Positions 54,111-62,289 of a DNA stretch of 64,000 nt are shown here, one piece after another. Every line of letters starts with the position of its first letter. The stretch's first letter is position 1. The notes under the pieces are model-generated. The model was not told the DNA's origin. It saw only the letters and a list, made by a program, of their open reading frames with translations, and searched no databases. The position numbers and the translations under genes are program-made. Source of the DNA: Bhargavaea ginsengi (lineage in GTDB: Bacteria > Bacillota > Bacilli > Bacillales_A > Planococcaceae); NCBI RefSeq assembly GCF_900109165.1, contig NZ_FNZF01000002.1, positions 62,001-126,000 on the forward strand, written 5' to 3'.

Positions 54111-55721
54111 TCAGTTTGCGACGCCTTTTGCGTCACGCCATTCCAAGTATTCATCATAGCTGAGCTGCTTATCGAGAATCGTCCCGTCATCCTTGATTTC
54201 GATGACGCGGTTTGCGATTGTCTGGATAAACTGATGGTCATGGGACGTGAAGATCATCGCGCCCTTGAAAGCAATCAGTCCGTTATTGAGCGCCTGGATC
54301 GACTCGAGGTCGAGGTGGTTGGTCGGCTCATCGAGGAGAAGCACGTTTGCATTCGTCAGCATCATCTTCGAGAGCATGCAGCGGACTTTTTCGCCTCCGG
54401 AGAGGACGGAAGGCTTTTTCTTCACTTCTTCGCCTGAGAACAGCATCCGCCCAAGGAAACCGCGAAGGAACGTCTCCGTCTGGTCCTCAGGAGAGTACTG
54501 GCGGAGCCAGTCGACAAGTGTCGGCTGGTTCGTGCCTTCGAAGAATTCGCTGTTGTCCAGCGGGAAGTAGGCCTGGGAAGTCGTAACGCCCCATTTGTAT
54601 GAGCCTGCATCGGGCTCCCGTTCGCCGGCGAGCACGTCAAGCAGTGCCGACTTGGCAAGGGGATTCCCGAGAAGGATGATCTTGTCTTCCTTGTTCATCG
54701 TGAAGTTGATGTCCTTCACGTAAGTCAGATTTTCTTCCGTGATCGTGAGGTCCTTTACCTGCAGGACGTCATTACCGATTTCGCGGGCAATCTGGAAATT
54801 TACATACGGATACCGGCGCGAGGAAGGTTTGATATCGTCGAGCTCGATCTTATCGAGCATCTTCTTCCGGGAAGTGGCCTGCTTGGATTTCGAGGCGTTC
54901 GCGCTAAAGCGTGCGATGAATGCCTGGAGTTCCTTGACCTTTTCTTCCTTTTTCTTGTTTTGCTCATTCGCCATTCTGGCCGCCAGCTGGCTGGACTCGT
55001 ACCAGAAGTCGTAGTTGCCCACATAAACCTGGATCTTGCTGAAGTCCAGATCCGCAATATGGGTACATACTTTGTTCAGGAAATGCCGGTCGTGGGAAAC
55101 GACGATGACTGTGTTCTCGAAGTTGATGAGGAACTCTTCCAGCCACTGGATCGCTTTCAGGTCAAGGTGGTTGGTCGGCTCGTCAAGCAGCAGGACGTCG
55201 GGCTTACCGAAGAGAGCCTGTGCGAGGAGGACCTTTACCTTGTCGGAACCGCTAAGTTCCTTCATCTTGACGTTGTGCATCGATTCCGGGACACCGAGTC
55301 CCTGAAGAAGGATCGATGCATCAGTTTCCGCTTCCCAGCCGTTGAGTTCGGCGAATTCGCCTTCGAGCTCTGCCGCCCGCATGCCATCTTCATCGGAGAA
55401 GTCTTCCTTCATATAGATGGCGTTTTTCTCCGTCATGACGTCAAACAGGCGCTTGTGGCCCATGATGACCGTCTCAAGCACTTCATTTTCTTCGTATTCG
55501 AAGTGATCCTGCTTCAGGACGGCGAGACGCTCGTCAGAACCCATCGATACATTGCCCGTCTGCGGCTCCAATTCGCCGGAGAGGATTTTGAGGAACGTGG
55601 ATTTGCCGGCACCGTTTGCACCGATCAGCCCGTAGCAATTCCCCGGGTTGAATTTTATATTGACGTCTTCGAACAGCTTGCGGTCGCCGAAGCGAAGACT
55701 GACGTTGCTGACTTGGATCAT
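54111..55721 (-). CDS. ykpA: ABC-F family ATPase, YkpA/YbiT-like
   Basis: 536-residue cytoplasmic ABC-F protein without membrane helices. Domain 1: GANGAGKST (about residue 36) with the degenerate signature ELSGSDKVKVLLAQAL; domain 2: LLGNPLAKSAL (a degenerate Walker A) and LSGGEKVRCMLSKMML. The two LLLDEPTNHLDL Walker B motifs are intact. The unusual signature and Walker A are the ones seen in the YbiT/YkpA group, so they are not damage. It probably acts on ribosomes. Start after AGGAGGAG. Second ABC-F in this window. Confidence 0.85.
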   Translation of the reverse strand: MIQVSNVSLRFGDRKLFEDVNIKFNPGNCYGLIGANGAGKSTFLKILSGELEPQTGNVSMGSDERLAVLKQDHFEYEENEVLETVIMGHKRLFDVMTEKNAIYMKEDFSDEDGMRAAELEGEFAELNGWEAETDASILLQGLGVPESMHNVKMKELSGSDKVKVLLAQALFGKPDVLLLDEPTNHLDLKAIQWLEEFLINFENTVIVVSHDRHFLNKVCTHIADLDFSKIQVYVGNYDFWYESSQLAARMANEQNKKKEEKVKELQAFIARFSANASKSKQATSRKKMLDKIELDDIKPSSRRYPYVNFQIAREIGNDVLQVKDLTITEENLTYVKDINFTMNKEDKIILLGNPLAKSALLDVLAGEREPDAGSYKWGVTTSQAYFPLDNSEFFEGTNQPTLVDWLRQYSPEDQTETFLRGFLGRMLFSGEEVKKKPSVLSGGEKVRCMLSKMMLTNANVLLLDEPTNHLDLESIQALNNGLIAFKGAMIFTSHDHQFIQTIANRVIEIKDDGTILDKQLSYDEYLEWRDAKGVAN

Positions 55722-55807
55722 GCATTCTCCTCCTTGTACACAATGCTCCGATTATAACATAAAGCAGGGCCGAACTGTAGCCGGGCGCACGAAGAAGAAC
55801 CTGTGGG

Positions 55808-56056
55808 CTAGGACACGCCCTGTCTGTTGCTCCGCCTGTTCAGATAATGTTCCAGGGTTCCGAGTTCCTCGTTGACGAGTTCTTCCATCTGGCCATAATC
55901 CTCCCGCTCCGGCAGTCGGGTGAATTCACCGCCCGTGCAGGAAAATAGGAAATAGTACTCGCCGATGCGCCTGAACAAAAATACAGTCTCCGGAAAGTCG
56001 TCGAAAACAGCCTTGATCTGATATTTTCTGGCATATGCCCACTGTACAATTTTCAT
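55808..56056 (-). CDS. Hypothetical small protein
   Basis: About 82 residues, unrecognised. Begins MKIVQWAYARKYQIKAVFDD, aromatic-rich in the middle (FLFRRIGEYYFLFSC), then acidic helix; no signal peptide. The ATG at 56056 has AGGTGAT at good spacing; two in-frame starts up to 56065 are closer to it. It lies upstream of ykpA with about 86 bases between, and may be cotranscribed with it. Confidence 0.55.
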   Translation of the reverse strand: MKIVQWAYARKYQIKAVFDDFPETVFLFRRIGEYYFLFSCTGGEFTRLPEREDYGQMEELVNEELGTLEHYLNRRSNRQGVS

Positions 56057-56173
56057 ATCCATCACCTATTCCCAATATTAACCGCTCCTATAAAGGAACG
56101 CAAGTTCGGTTGTTCCAGAACGGTAGAAGGAGCAGGAATAAGGATATAATTGTGGGGAAGGGGTAGTTGCATA

Positions 56174-56203
56174 AAAAATAAGCACCCGCTTTCGCGGATG
56201 CTT
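56174..56203 (-). terminator. Terminator of the second msrA
   Basis: On the minus strand AAGCATCCGC-GAAA-GCGGGTGCTT followed by ATTTTTTAT; it overlaps the msrA stop codon. Confidence 0.85.
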
Positions 56204-56738
56204 ACTGCTCCCAATGGGCGCTGATGAATTTGTCCCTGCCGGATTTGGCGCGATCCTGTTCATAATGCTCCCGTTCTTTGAGATAATAGTCCTGGTGATA
56301 GTCCTCGGCCGGGTAGAAAGTCGAGGCAGGAAGAATTTCAGTGACAATCGGTTTGTCGAACCGGCCGCTTCTTTCAAGGGCATCACGAGATCGGAGCGCT
56401 GCTTCGCGCTGCTCTTCCGTTGTATAGAATATTGCTGTCCTATAAGAGTCGCCTCGGTCGTGGAATTGGCCGCCGTCATCTGTGGGGTCGATCTGCTGCC
56501 AATAGATATCCAACAGATCCGCGTAAGGGAATACTTCCGGATCAAATTCGATCTCGACTGCTTCGTAGTGACCCGTATCACCGCGTTTAACGTCTTCATA
56601 GGTCGGATTTTCCAGTGTTCCTCCGGTATAGCCGGAAACCAGGTCCGAGACGCCATCCCATTCCTTGAACGGCTTCACCATACACCAGAAGCATCCGCCG
56701 GCGAAGATGGCTTTTTCGTTGGTATTTTGTCCCGCCAT
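56202..56738 (-). CDS. msrA: Peptide-methionine (S)-S-oxide reductase MsrA (copy 2)
   Basis: 178-residue second MsrA. The catalytic GGCFWCM and [23 protein letters not shown] and [10 protein letters not shown] are intact. It is only partly like copy 1 at 29.9-30.5 kb, so this is an old paralogue or separate acquisition, not a recent duplicate. It is not linked to msrB. The frame continues upstream, but ATG at 56738 is preceded by AGAAGGTG and gives the normal N-terminus. Confidence 0.9.
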   Translation of the reverse strand: MAGQNTNEKAIFAGGCFWCMVKPFKEWDGVSDLVSGYTGGTLENPTYEDVKRGDTGHYEAVEIEFDPEVFPYADLLDIYWQQIDPTDDGGQFHDRGDSYRTAIFYTTEEQREAALRSRDALERSGRFDKPIVTEILPASTFYPAEDYHQDYYLKEREHYEQDRAKSGRDKFISAHWEQ

Positions 56739-56867
56739 TTCTGCACCTTCTCTTCCTGTAATTGACTCGGTTTGTATTGTAGCACCCGGGTTACGGGGCG
56801 GCAAGATGCAACCACCGGAAGGGAAATGGCGTCCTATACACGAATCAAGAAGTTTGGAGGAATCATG

Positions 56868-57851
56868 ATGGATACACCGCATCCGAGGAGGAGCAGAAAG
56901 CGGCGGCGCAGGCTTCGTCCGTTCAGGACGCTGTTCGCGCTGCTGACGGTCGGCGTGATCGCCGCAGGGCTGTACTCCGTTTGGCAATATAACCAGGGCC
57001 GTGATCTCGCGTCAGGTGAAAAGCCCGATTCCGGGCCGTTCAGCGGCGATCCGATCGACCCAAAATACCCGTATATCGAGAACTTCCTGCTTCTCGGGAT
57101 CGATAATGACGGATCGGGCAAATCCCGCTCCGATACGATGATCGTGGCATCTCTCGATAAGGAAAACAACCGGGTGAAGCTGGTCTCATTTATGAGAGAC
57201 ATTTATGCGGACATCCCGGGCTATCAGTCCTATAAACTCAATACAGCCTATTACCTTGGGGGTGTGCAGCTGGCCAAAGACACGATCTCCGGCATGTTCG
57301 GCATTCCGATCCACCACTATGCGGTGACGGACTTCGATAACTTCGAGAAACTGATCGACATCGCTGCTCCTGAAGGTGTGACCATCGATGTGGAGAAGCC
57401 GATGTCCGAAAAGATCGGCGTGTCGCTCACACAGGGAACCCATGACCTGAACGGCAAGGAACTCCTGGGCTATGCACGGTTCCGGGCGGACAGCGAAGGG
57501 GACTTCGGAAGAGTGGAACGCCAGCAGAAAGTGATCTCGGCACTAAAAGACGAGGTGTTGGCGCCTGGCACGCTTCCGCGGCTGCCGAAACTCGCAGGAG
57601 CCACGACCGGCTATGTCGAGACGGATGTCGGCGGGGTGGACGGGCTCCGCAAAGTGCTGAAAGCGGCAGTCACCGGAAAATTGGAGATCGACAGGATGAC
57701 TGTCCCGGTGGAAGGGACCTACCGATTCGGCAGCTACTCCCATGCAGGTTCGGTCATTGAATTGGACCTGTCCGCGAACCGGGAGGCGATCAGTGAGTTT
57801 CTCGGAACTCCAGGAGCTATGAAAGGCGCCTCAGCCCGGCTCACACCATAA
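56868..57851 (+). CDS. LytR-CpsA-Psr (LCP) family wall polymer ligase
   Basis: About 327-residue membrane protein with a basic cytoplasmic tail ([15 protein letters not shown]), one helix (about 22-41) and an extracytoplasmic LCP domain. Such enzymes attach teichoic acids or other anionic polymers to peptidoglycan. Key motifs: [20 protein letters not shown] (Asp and Arg for magnesium and pyrophosphate), [12 protein letters not shown], and [20 protein letters not shown]. The second ATG (56868) is better spaced from TTTGGAGG than the ATG at 56865. It heads a cluster with the AI-2E permease and Spo0M-like gene. Confidence 0.85.
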   Translation: MDTPHPRRSRKRRRRLRPFRTLFALLTVGVIAAGLYSVWQYNQGRDLASGEKPDSGPFSGDPIDPKYPYIENFLLLGIDNDGSGKSRSDTMIVASLDKENNRVKLVSFMRDIYADIPGYQSYKLNTAYYLGGVQLAKDTISGMFGIPIHHYAVTDFDNFEKLIDIAAPEGVTIDVEKPMSEKIGVSLTQGTHDLNGKELLGYARFRADSEGDFGRVERQQKVISALKDEVLAPGTLPRLPKLAGATTGYVETDVGGVDGLRKVLKAAVTGKLEIDRMTVPVEGTYRFGSYSHAGSVIELDLSANREAISEFLGTPGAMKGASARLTP

Positions 57852-57874
57852 AAAAGAGAATGAGGGGGAAGCAG

Positions 57875-59086
57875 ATGGAAGGAGAAAAGGGGAATCCCGG
57901 CCGAAGCCAGGTGATCCGCTTTTTGGGCGGGCGCACGACGCTGTTCGTCCTCGGAATCATCCTGCTGGCCGGACTGATCGTTCTGGTCTTTAACCAGATT
58001 CAATTCGTATTCACGCCATTCAAGGTGCTTGTTCAGAACGTTGTCTTGCCTGTCGTGCTGGCATCCGTACTGTTTTATCTTCTCCGGCCGGTGCTCCGGC
58101 TGCTTGAAAAGGCGAGAATCCCCCGGGTATGGGGGATTCTCATTATTTATGTCGGCGGCATCGGGCTGATCTCGCTTGCCATCTTCCTGATCTATCCGTT
58201 CCTGAAGACGCAGGTCATCAACCTGGTCCGTGAATTCCCGGAATACTTTAGGCAACTGATCCTGAATATTGATGCTTATCTGAGCACATCACTTTTTGCC
58301 AGCTATTATAACGAGCTGGACGTCAATCTGGATTTGCTGATCGATTCGGTGTTTGAAGACATCTCCGGATTCTTCCGTGACACCGCCGGCGGCATCGCTT
58401 CGGGCGTCACGAACTTTATCTCTACGCTTACCGGGATCGTCATCTCAATCGTTACGGTGCCGTTTATCCTTTTCTACTTGCTGAAAGATGGGGACCGGCT
58501 GCCGGACTATATCATGAAACTGATGCCACCCCGCATGCGCGATGATGCCGGAGAAATTTTTGGTGAGGCGGACCAGCAGCTCAGCAACTATATTCAAGGA
58601 CAGCTGATTGTTTCATTCTGCATCGGCCTCCTGATTTATATCGGGTTCGTAATCATCGGTATGGATTATGCGCTTGCACTGGGTGCACTGGCTGCTGTAA
58701 CGAGCGTTGTCCCTTATCTCGGCCCTGTGATTGCCATCACCCCGGCCCTGATCATCGCGCTGGTTACGTCACCATTCATGATTCTGAAGCTCGCTGCAGT
58801 CTGGACGATCGTTCAGCTCGTGGAGGGAAAGTTTATCTCTCCTCAAGTTATGGGTAAAACACTCCATATCCATCCGATTACCATTATTTTCGTTTTGCTT
58901 ACCGCCGGTTCGCTGTTCGGAGTACCAGGAGTGATTCTGGGAATACCGGGTTATGCACTCCTAAAGGTGATCGTGTCCCATCTGTTCAAACTGTTCAAGA
59001 AGCGCTACGATGAACATGAAAACAATCCTAATATGAAATACCAGACGGACAGCAGAAGGATTATCGAAAAAACGGGGAGAGAGTAA
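57875..59086 (+). CDS. AI-2E (DUF20) family transporter
   Basis: 403-residue permease with about seven or eight helices and a large loop in the middle (about 150-220). Family motifs include FYLLKDGDRLPDYI, GQLIVSFCIGLLIYIGF and the conserved late VEGKFISPQVMGKTLHIHPITII. Substrates known in the family include autoinducer-2 and Na+/Li+ exchange; not predictable here. ATG at 57875 is preceded by GAGGGGGAAG; an ATG at 57860 has no good site. Spo0M-like gene starts 1 base after its stop. Confidence 0.85.
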   Translation: MEGEKGNPGRSQVIRFLGGRTTLFVLGIILLAGLIVLVFNQIQFVFTPFKVLVQNVVLPVVLASVLFYLLRPVLRLLEKARIPRVWGILIIYVGGIGLISLAIFLIYPFLKTQVINLVREFPEYFRQLILNIDAYLSTSLFASYYNELDVNLDLLIDSVFEDISGFFRDTAGGIASGVTNFISTLTGIVISIVTVPFILFYLLKDGDRLPDYIMKLMPPRMRDDAGEIFGEADQQLSNYIQGQLIVSFCIGLLIYIGFVIIGMDYALALGALAAVTSVVPYLGPVIAITPALIIALVTSPFMILKLAAVWTIVQLVEGKFISPQVMGKTLHIHPITIIFVLLTAGSLFGVPGVILGIPGYALLKVIVSHLFKLFKKRYDEHENNPNMKYQTDSRRIIEKTGRE

Positions 59087-59087
59087 C

Positions 59088-59492
59088 ATGCTGAAATCAT
59101 TCCTATCCAAAATTGGCATCGGTGGCCTGGAAGTCGACACGGTCGTGGACAATCAGACGCTGGAAGAAGGCGAAGTACTGAACGGAACGGTTTATATTGA
59201 CGGCGGCGATGCCGATCAGATCATTGACTATATCACGCTTGAAGTGTTTGTGAGGATCCACCGTGAAGACGCGATGAGCGACTTTGAAGACGTGGACAAG
59301 ACTCTTACCAAGCACTCAATCGAGCTGATCGGAGACTCGAAGTCAAAGGAAACCCGGATGATTCCGTTCGAAATCGTCCCGGATGACCGCTGGCTGATCA
59401 ATAAGGACAACGAAAAGCTGCTGCTGAAGACGACTGTCCATATTGATAACGGCGTCGATGCCTATGATGAAGATGAATTCCATTACGCCTGA
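59088..59492 (+). CDS. Half-length Spo0M-like protein (arrestin-fold N-terminal domain only)
   Basis: 134-residue acidic protein matching the N-terminal half of sporulation-control protein Spo0M (about 258 residues in B. subtilis): MLKSFLSKIGIGGLEVDTV and GEVLNGTVYIDGGDADQIIDYI are characteristic. It ends cleanly in DAYDEDEFHYA with a strong terminator just after, so this looks like a true short form and not a frameshift; no second half is seen in other frames. Start after GGGGAGAGAGTAAC. Coupled to the AI-2E permease. Confidence 0.8.
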   Translation: MLKSFLSKIGIGGLEVDTVVDNQTLEEGEVLNGTVYIDGGDADQIIDYITLEVFVRIHREDAMSDFEDVDKTLTKHSIELIGDSKSKETRMIPFEIVPDDRWLINKDNEKLLLKTTVHIDNGVDAYDEDEFHYA

Positions 59493-59500
59493 ATCTTTCG

Positions 59501-59538
59501 CGGAACGCGCACCCAATCGGATGCGCGTTCCGTTTTTT
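59501..59538 (+). terminator. Intrinsic terminator after the Spo0M-like gene
   Basis: CGGAACGCGCA / TGCGCGTTCCG with a 10-base loop and six Ts. Confidence 0.9.
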
Positions 59539-59576
59539 GAATGTACAATCAATTCAAAGGGGGAGGGGGATCAGGC

Positions 59577-59993
59577 ATGGAACAACTGCTTGCGACATTC
59601 CATTCGCTAAACGGGGAGCTCAATAAGATCCACAAAGAGGCCTGCTCGGAAATTTCCGTGCAGCAAAGCACCATCATGCACGAAATCCAGTCAAGAAACG
59701 AGCCGTCCATGCAGGAGACGGCGCGTGGGCTCGGCATGGACATCACAACGTTTTCCAGACAGGTCCAGACGCTTGTGAATGGTGGTTATGTTAAACGGAA
59801 ACCATATCCGGGAGATCGAAGGATCCAGATTCTTTCACTGACCGATAAAGGCAGCAAGAAGGTACAACAGGTGGATGCAGATATACTGAAACAGATGAAA
59901 GAGGCCCTTGCCTCAATGGGAGAATTCGAACAAGAAATCATCGTCCAATCCCTGCGACAATTACACCGGATTCTTGGCAAAAACAGCGGCTGA
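59577..59993 (+). CDS. MarR family transcriptional regulator
   Basis: 138-residue winged-helix repressor. The DNA-binding core is SMQETARGLGMDITTFSRQVQTLVNGGYVKRKPYPGDRR-like, with the wing at PGDRRIQILSLTDKG (about residues 80-94). No cysteine is placed for OhrR-type redox sensing, except one in EACSE. ATG at 59577 follows GGGGGAGGGGG. Unusually for this family no target gene lies next to it on either side: upstream is a terminated operon and downstream a long stretch without genes. Its final codons are duplicated 244 bases downstream. Confidence 0.85.
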   Translation: MEQLLATFHSLNGELNKIHKEACSEISVQQSTIMHEIQSRNEPSMQETARGLGMDITTFSRQVQTLVNGGYVKRKPYPGDRRIQILSLTDKGSKKVQQVDADILKQMKEALASMGEFEQEIIVQSLRQLHRILGKNSG

Positions 59994-59996
59994 TTT
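59981..59996 (+). repeat. 16-bp direct repeat, left copy (end of marR)
   Basis: AAACAGCGGCTGATTT occurs here over the last marR codons and stop, and again at 60225-60240. The two copies are identical for 16 bases and differ immediately outside. Confidence 0.8.
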
Positions 59997-60224
59997 CCGC
60001 CTGATCAATAGATGCAATATGCAAATTGAATAATTGCAGAAAGAAAGCATTGGAGTTAAAAGCGTGAAAATCCTATGTAATATTCTGATAATTGTAATTT
60101 GCAAGTATAATGGTTGCGATTATGCGAGTAATTGATTTTGCTTTGCAAGCAAGCTGCAAGTAATGGATTGCCCGCAGTGTTCAGTTAAGTAACTTTGAAC
60201 AGCCATCGAAAAATCAAATCATGT

Positions 60225-60240
60225 AAACAGCGGCTGATTT
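60225..60240 (+). repeat. 16-bp direct repeat, right copy
   Basis: Second exact copy of the marR-end sequence at 59981-59996, 244 bases away start to start. It keeps the codons for Asn-Ser-Gly-stop, as if the original end of marR had been pushed downstream. Confidence 0.8.
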
Positions 60241-60566
60241 TTAAATGATACACAGCAAAATCAACAAACTGAGAAGCTTGATTTGAAATATGGATCATAC
60301 AGTACCAGCGACCGGAATCAACAGTCATGAAGATTGTTATCTAAGTCCGAGCGCGGCGGAACTCGGAGTACCGAATCCGCAGCCGGACAGTTATTTATAG
60401 AGCTGCGTGCGACAAAGCTATCAGGCCGGCCGATCAGCAACAAAACAACCATGCAGACGGGCAAGTCTAGGAGCCATAAAGCATGAACATGCAATCGGAG
60501 AAGCACTAACTTATAACTGGGCAGCCTCAAGATTAGTGACCTAAAGAAAATGTATGCATGATGGGA

Positions 60567-60605
60567 GAGTAGCTTAAACGCTCTAAAGGGCTTCTCTTAT
60601 TTTTA
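60567..60605 (+). terminator. Terminator-like hairpin in the marR-dapA spacer
   Basis: AGAGTAGCTT pairs with GGGCTTCTCT (one mismatch, two G-U pairs) and is followed by TATTTTTAGTTT. It suggests that something transcribed rightward ends here although no protein gene precedes it. Confidence 0.5.
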
Positions 60606-60642
60606 GTTTACATAATTTCTATTTTCGGAAGTTACGTATCAT

Positions 60643-60657
60643 TAAGTAGTATACTTA
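60643..60657. promoter_or_regulatory. Perfect palindrome, candidate operator
   Basis: TAAGTA-GTA-TACTTA is an exact inverted repeat of 6+6 bases around 3. The size suits a MarR- or DUF24/HxlR-type dimer. It overlaps TATACT, a possible -10. No gene follows it for about 750 bases apart from the riboswitch. Confidence 0.4.
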
Positions 60658-61077
60658 AGACAGTGAGACGAAATTGAATTTTCGGGCCTGAAATCGGTTT
60701 TAGATACTGGGCTTCGCTGTTGTATGTACTATTATAAGACCCCATGGTGTCATGAACCCGGGTTCTTTTGGTCTCACAACTCAGATCTGGTGCTTCATCT
60801 CAATACCGTTTAATTGTTGCAGTCCCGTCTCATTTCTATTTGAGACGCATTCTGAAGTCGATTCAGCCTTTTTCTTTGCTGCATGATCTTAAATACCGAT
60901 CCACCATGTTTCTGTCCGGACACTTGATTTTCACGGTCCTAACAGCTGTTTTCCGTCTCATAAGTCATGTTCTTTGATCGCTTTCGCTGAAAGTTTGCAC
61001 AAAACACGTTGCATTCTTTGTTTCTTCATGTTAACGTAGTACACAAGATTCGAAATAACAAAATTAAATAGCAATGG

Positions 61078-61245
61078 ATGAGGAGCAAAGATCATGAGTA
61101 CCCCGCTGCAACGGCTGCAGACCGGTAGCGGGCGGAAAGGGAGATTTGCCGAAACGGGGTTTGGTTTGCAGACTGTCCCCCGTTGGACTGCATATGAACA
61201 ATATGCAGGCTGTCATTATTCTCGTAATAATGGAGTGCTTCCACT
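61078..61245 (+). ncRNA. Lysine riboswitch (L box) upstream of dapA
   Basis: The conserved L-box elements appear in order: GAGGAGC...ATCATGAGTA near 61080 (P1/P2 side), GGAAAGGGAGATTTGCCGAAACGG near 61134-61158, GACTGTCCCCCGTTGGACTGCATAT near 61171, ATATGCAGGCTGTCA and the closing GGAGTGCTTCC near 61232. The aptamer binds free lysine. It precedes a terminator hairpin and then dapA, so high lysine should stop transcription of the lysine/diaminopimelate genes. A long false reading frame runs through it. Confidence 0.92.
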
Positions 61246-61279
61246 TGTGACCTCAGGGTCGTGCATCATCGCCTATCAC

Positions 61280-61312
61280 AAGCCGGAAACCTACCGTTTC
61301 CGGCTTTTATTT
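61280..61312 (+). terminator. Riboswitch-controlled terminator
   Basis: AAGCCGGAAAC / GTTTCCGGCTT with a 5-base loop and a T-rich tail (TTATTTAT), 35 bases after the L-box aptamer. It would form when lysine is bound. Confidence 0.85.
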
Positions 61313-61406
61313 ATGCCGATGCATGGGACATTTCATCCATTGTCCGGGCGTTTGTGCCGGAAACCGGGAGACCGGAATACATTATGGATAGAAAGAGGGA
61401 TTTTAC

Positions 61407-62288
61407 ATGACACATCTATTTACTGGAGTAGCCGCTGCAGTCACCACCCCATTCACGAACGAGGAAGTCGATTATAACAGCTTCCGCCGCCACCTGGAGT
61501 TTCTCATCGAGAACAATATCCAGGCGCTCGTCATCAACGGCACGACAGGAGAAGGCTCGACGCTCACTGCCGAAGAAAGCAGACGTCTCCTTGAAATTGC
61601 AGTAGAAACGGCTGCAGGCCGTGTTCCGGTCATCGCCGGAACGGGTTCGAACTCCACCGCCGAGTCGATCCGTGCTTCCCGCGAAGCGAAGGAGATCGGT
61701 GCGGACGGCCTCATGCTGATTACCCCTTATTACAACAAGACGAGCCAGCGCGGCCTGATCCGCCATTTCGAGGCGATCGTGAATGCTGCGGAGCTCCCGG
61801 CCCTCCTCTATAATGTCCCTTCCCGCACAGGTATGACGATCACTTCTGAAACGGTGCTCGAACTCAGCCGTCATCCTTATATTGTCGGCTTAAAAGATGC
61901 CACCGGTGACCTTAATTACATGTCCCAGGTGCGCCTCGTGACGGATCCGTCATTCGCACTGTACAGCGGAAACGACGATACTGCGCTTCCGTTTACTTCC
62001 CTCGGCGGCCAGGGGGTCATCTCGGTTGTGGCAAACGCGGTGCCCGCCCAGTTCCAGGAAATGTACGAACAGACATTCACCAATCTGACGCGTGCACAGG
62101 AGCTTCACTACCGCCTGACCCCGCTGATCAGCGCGCTGTCGGTTGATGTGAATCCGATTCCGATCAAGGTGCTCACATCGCACCTCGGCTTCGGCGACTA
62201 TGAAGTACGCCTCCCTCTCCTGCCGCTGGAAGAGGAGGAGCAAAGCCGCCTGATCCGGCAGTTTGAATCAATGATGATGGAGGTTTGA
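61407..62288 (+). CDS. dapA: 4-hydroxy-tetrahydrodipicolinate synthase
   Basis: 293-residue TIM-barrel aldolase condensing pyruvate and aspartate semialdehyde, first step of the diaminopimelate/lysine branch. The Schiff-base lysine is K163 in GLKDATGD, the catalytic tyrosine is Y135 in LYNVPSRTG, and NGTTGEG is the phosphate-like binding loop. Start after AAGAGGGAT. It is under the lysine riboswitch and 1 base ahead of dapB. In a spore former this pathway also supplies dipicolinate. Confidence 0.95.
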   Translation: MTHLFTGVAAAVTTPFTNEEVDYNSFRRHLEFLIENNIQALVINGTTGEGSTLTAEESRRLLEIAVETAAGRVPVIAGTGSNSTAESIRASREAKEIGADGLMLITPYYNKTSQRGLIRHFEAIVNAAELPALLYNVPSRTGMTITSETVLELSRHPYIVGLKDATGDLNYMSQVRLVTDPSFALYSGNDDTALPFTSLGGQGVISVVANAVPAQFQEMYEQTFTNLTRAQELHYRLTPLISALSVDVNPIPIKVLTSHLGFGDYEVRLPLLPLEEEEQSRLIRQFESMMMEV

Positions 62289-62289
62289 C

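Larger units (their letters stand above)
59997..61077. other. About 1.1 kb without a protein gene, A+T-rich, partly structured
   Basis: This stretch is visibly richer in A and T than the rest of the window. It contains the right copy of the 16-bp repeat, a strongly structured segment (about 60346-60400, GTCCG...CGGAC around GCGG/CCGC), a terminator-like hairpin at 60567-60605, a perfect palindrome at 60643-60657, GAACCCGGGTTC at 60755-60766, and four scattered GTCTCA/TGAGAC hexamers between 60663 and 60964. Its reading frames are short and lack start sites. It may be a degenerate mobile-element remnant, a cluster of non-coding RNAs, or both. Confidence 0.5.

Noticed and set aside
54111-55721. 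Damaged ABC ATPase because of the odd signature and Walker A motifs
   Set aside because: The ELSGSDK signature and LLGNPLAKS loop are what I recall for the YbiT/YkpA subgroup of ABC-F proteins, so they are not mutations.
60768-60977. 69-codon frame in the marR-dapA spacer
   Set aside because: No ribosome binding site, no recognisable domain, arginine/serine/leucine-rich as expected for non-coding DNA.
61094-61477. 127-codon frame upstream of dapA
   Set aside because: Runs through the lysine riboswitch and terminator and into the start of dapA in another frame.
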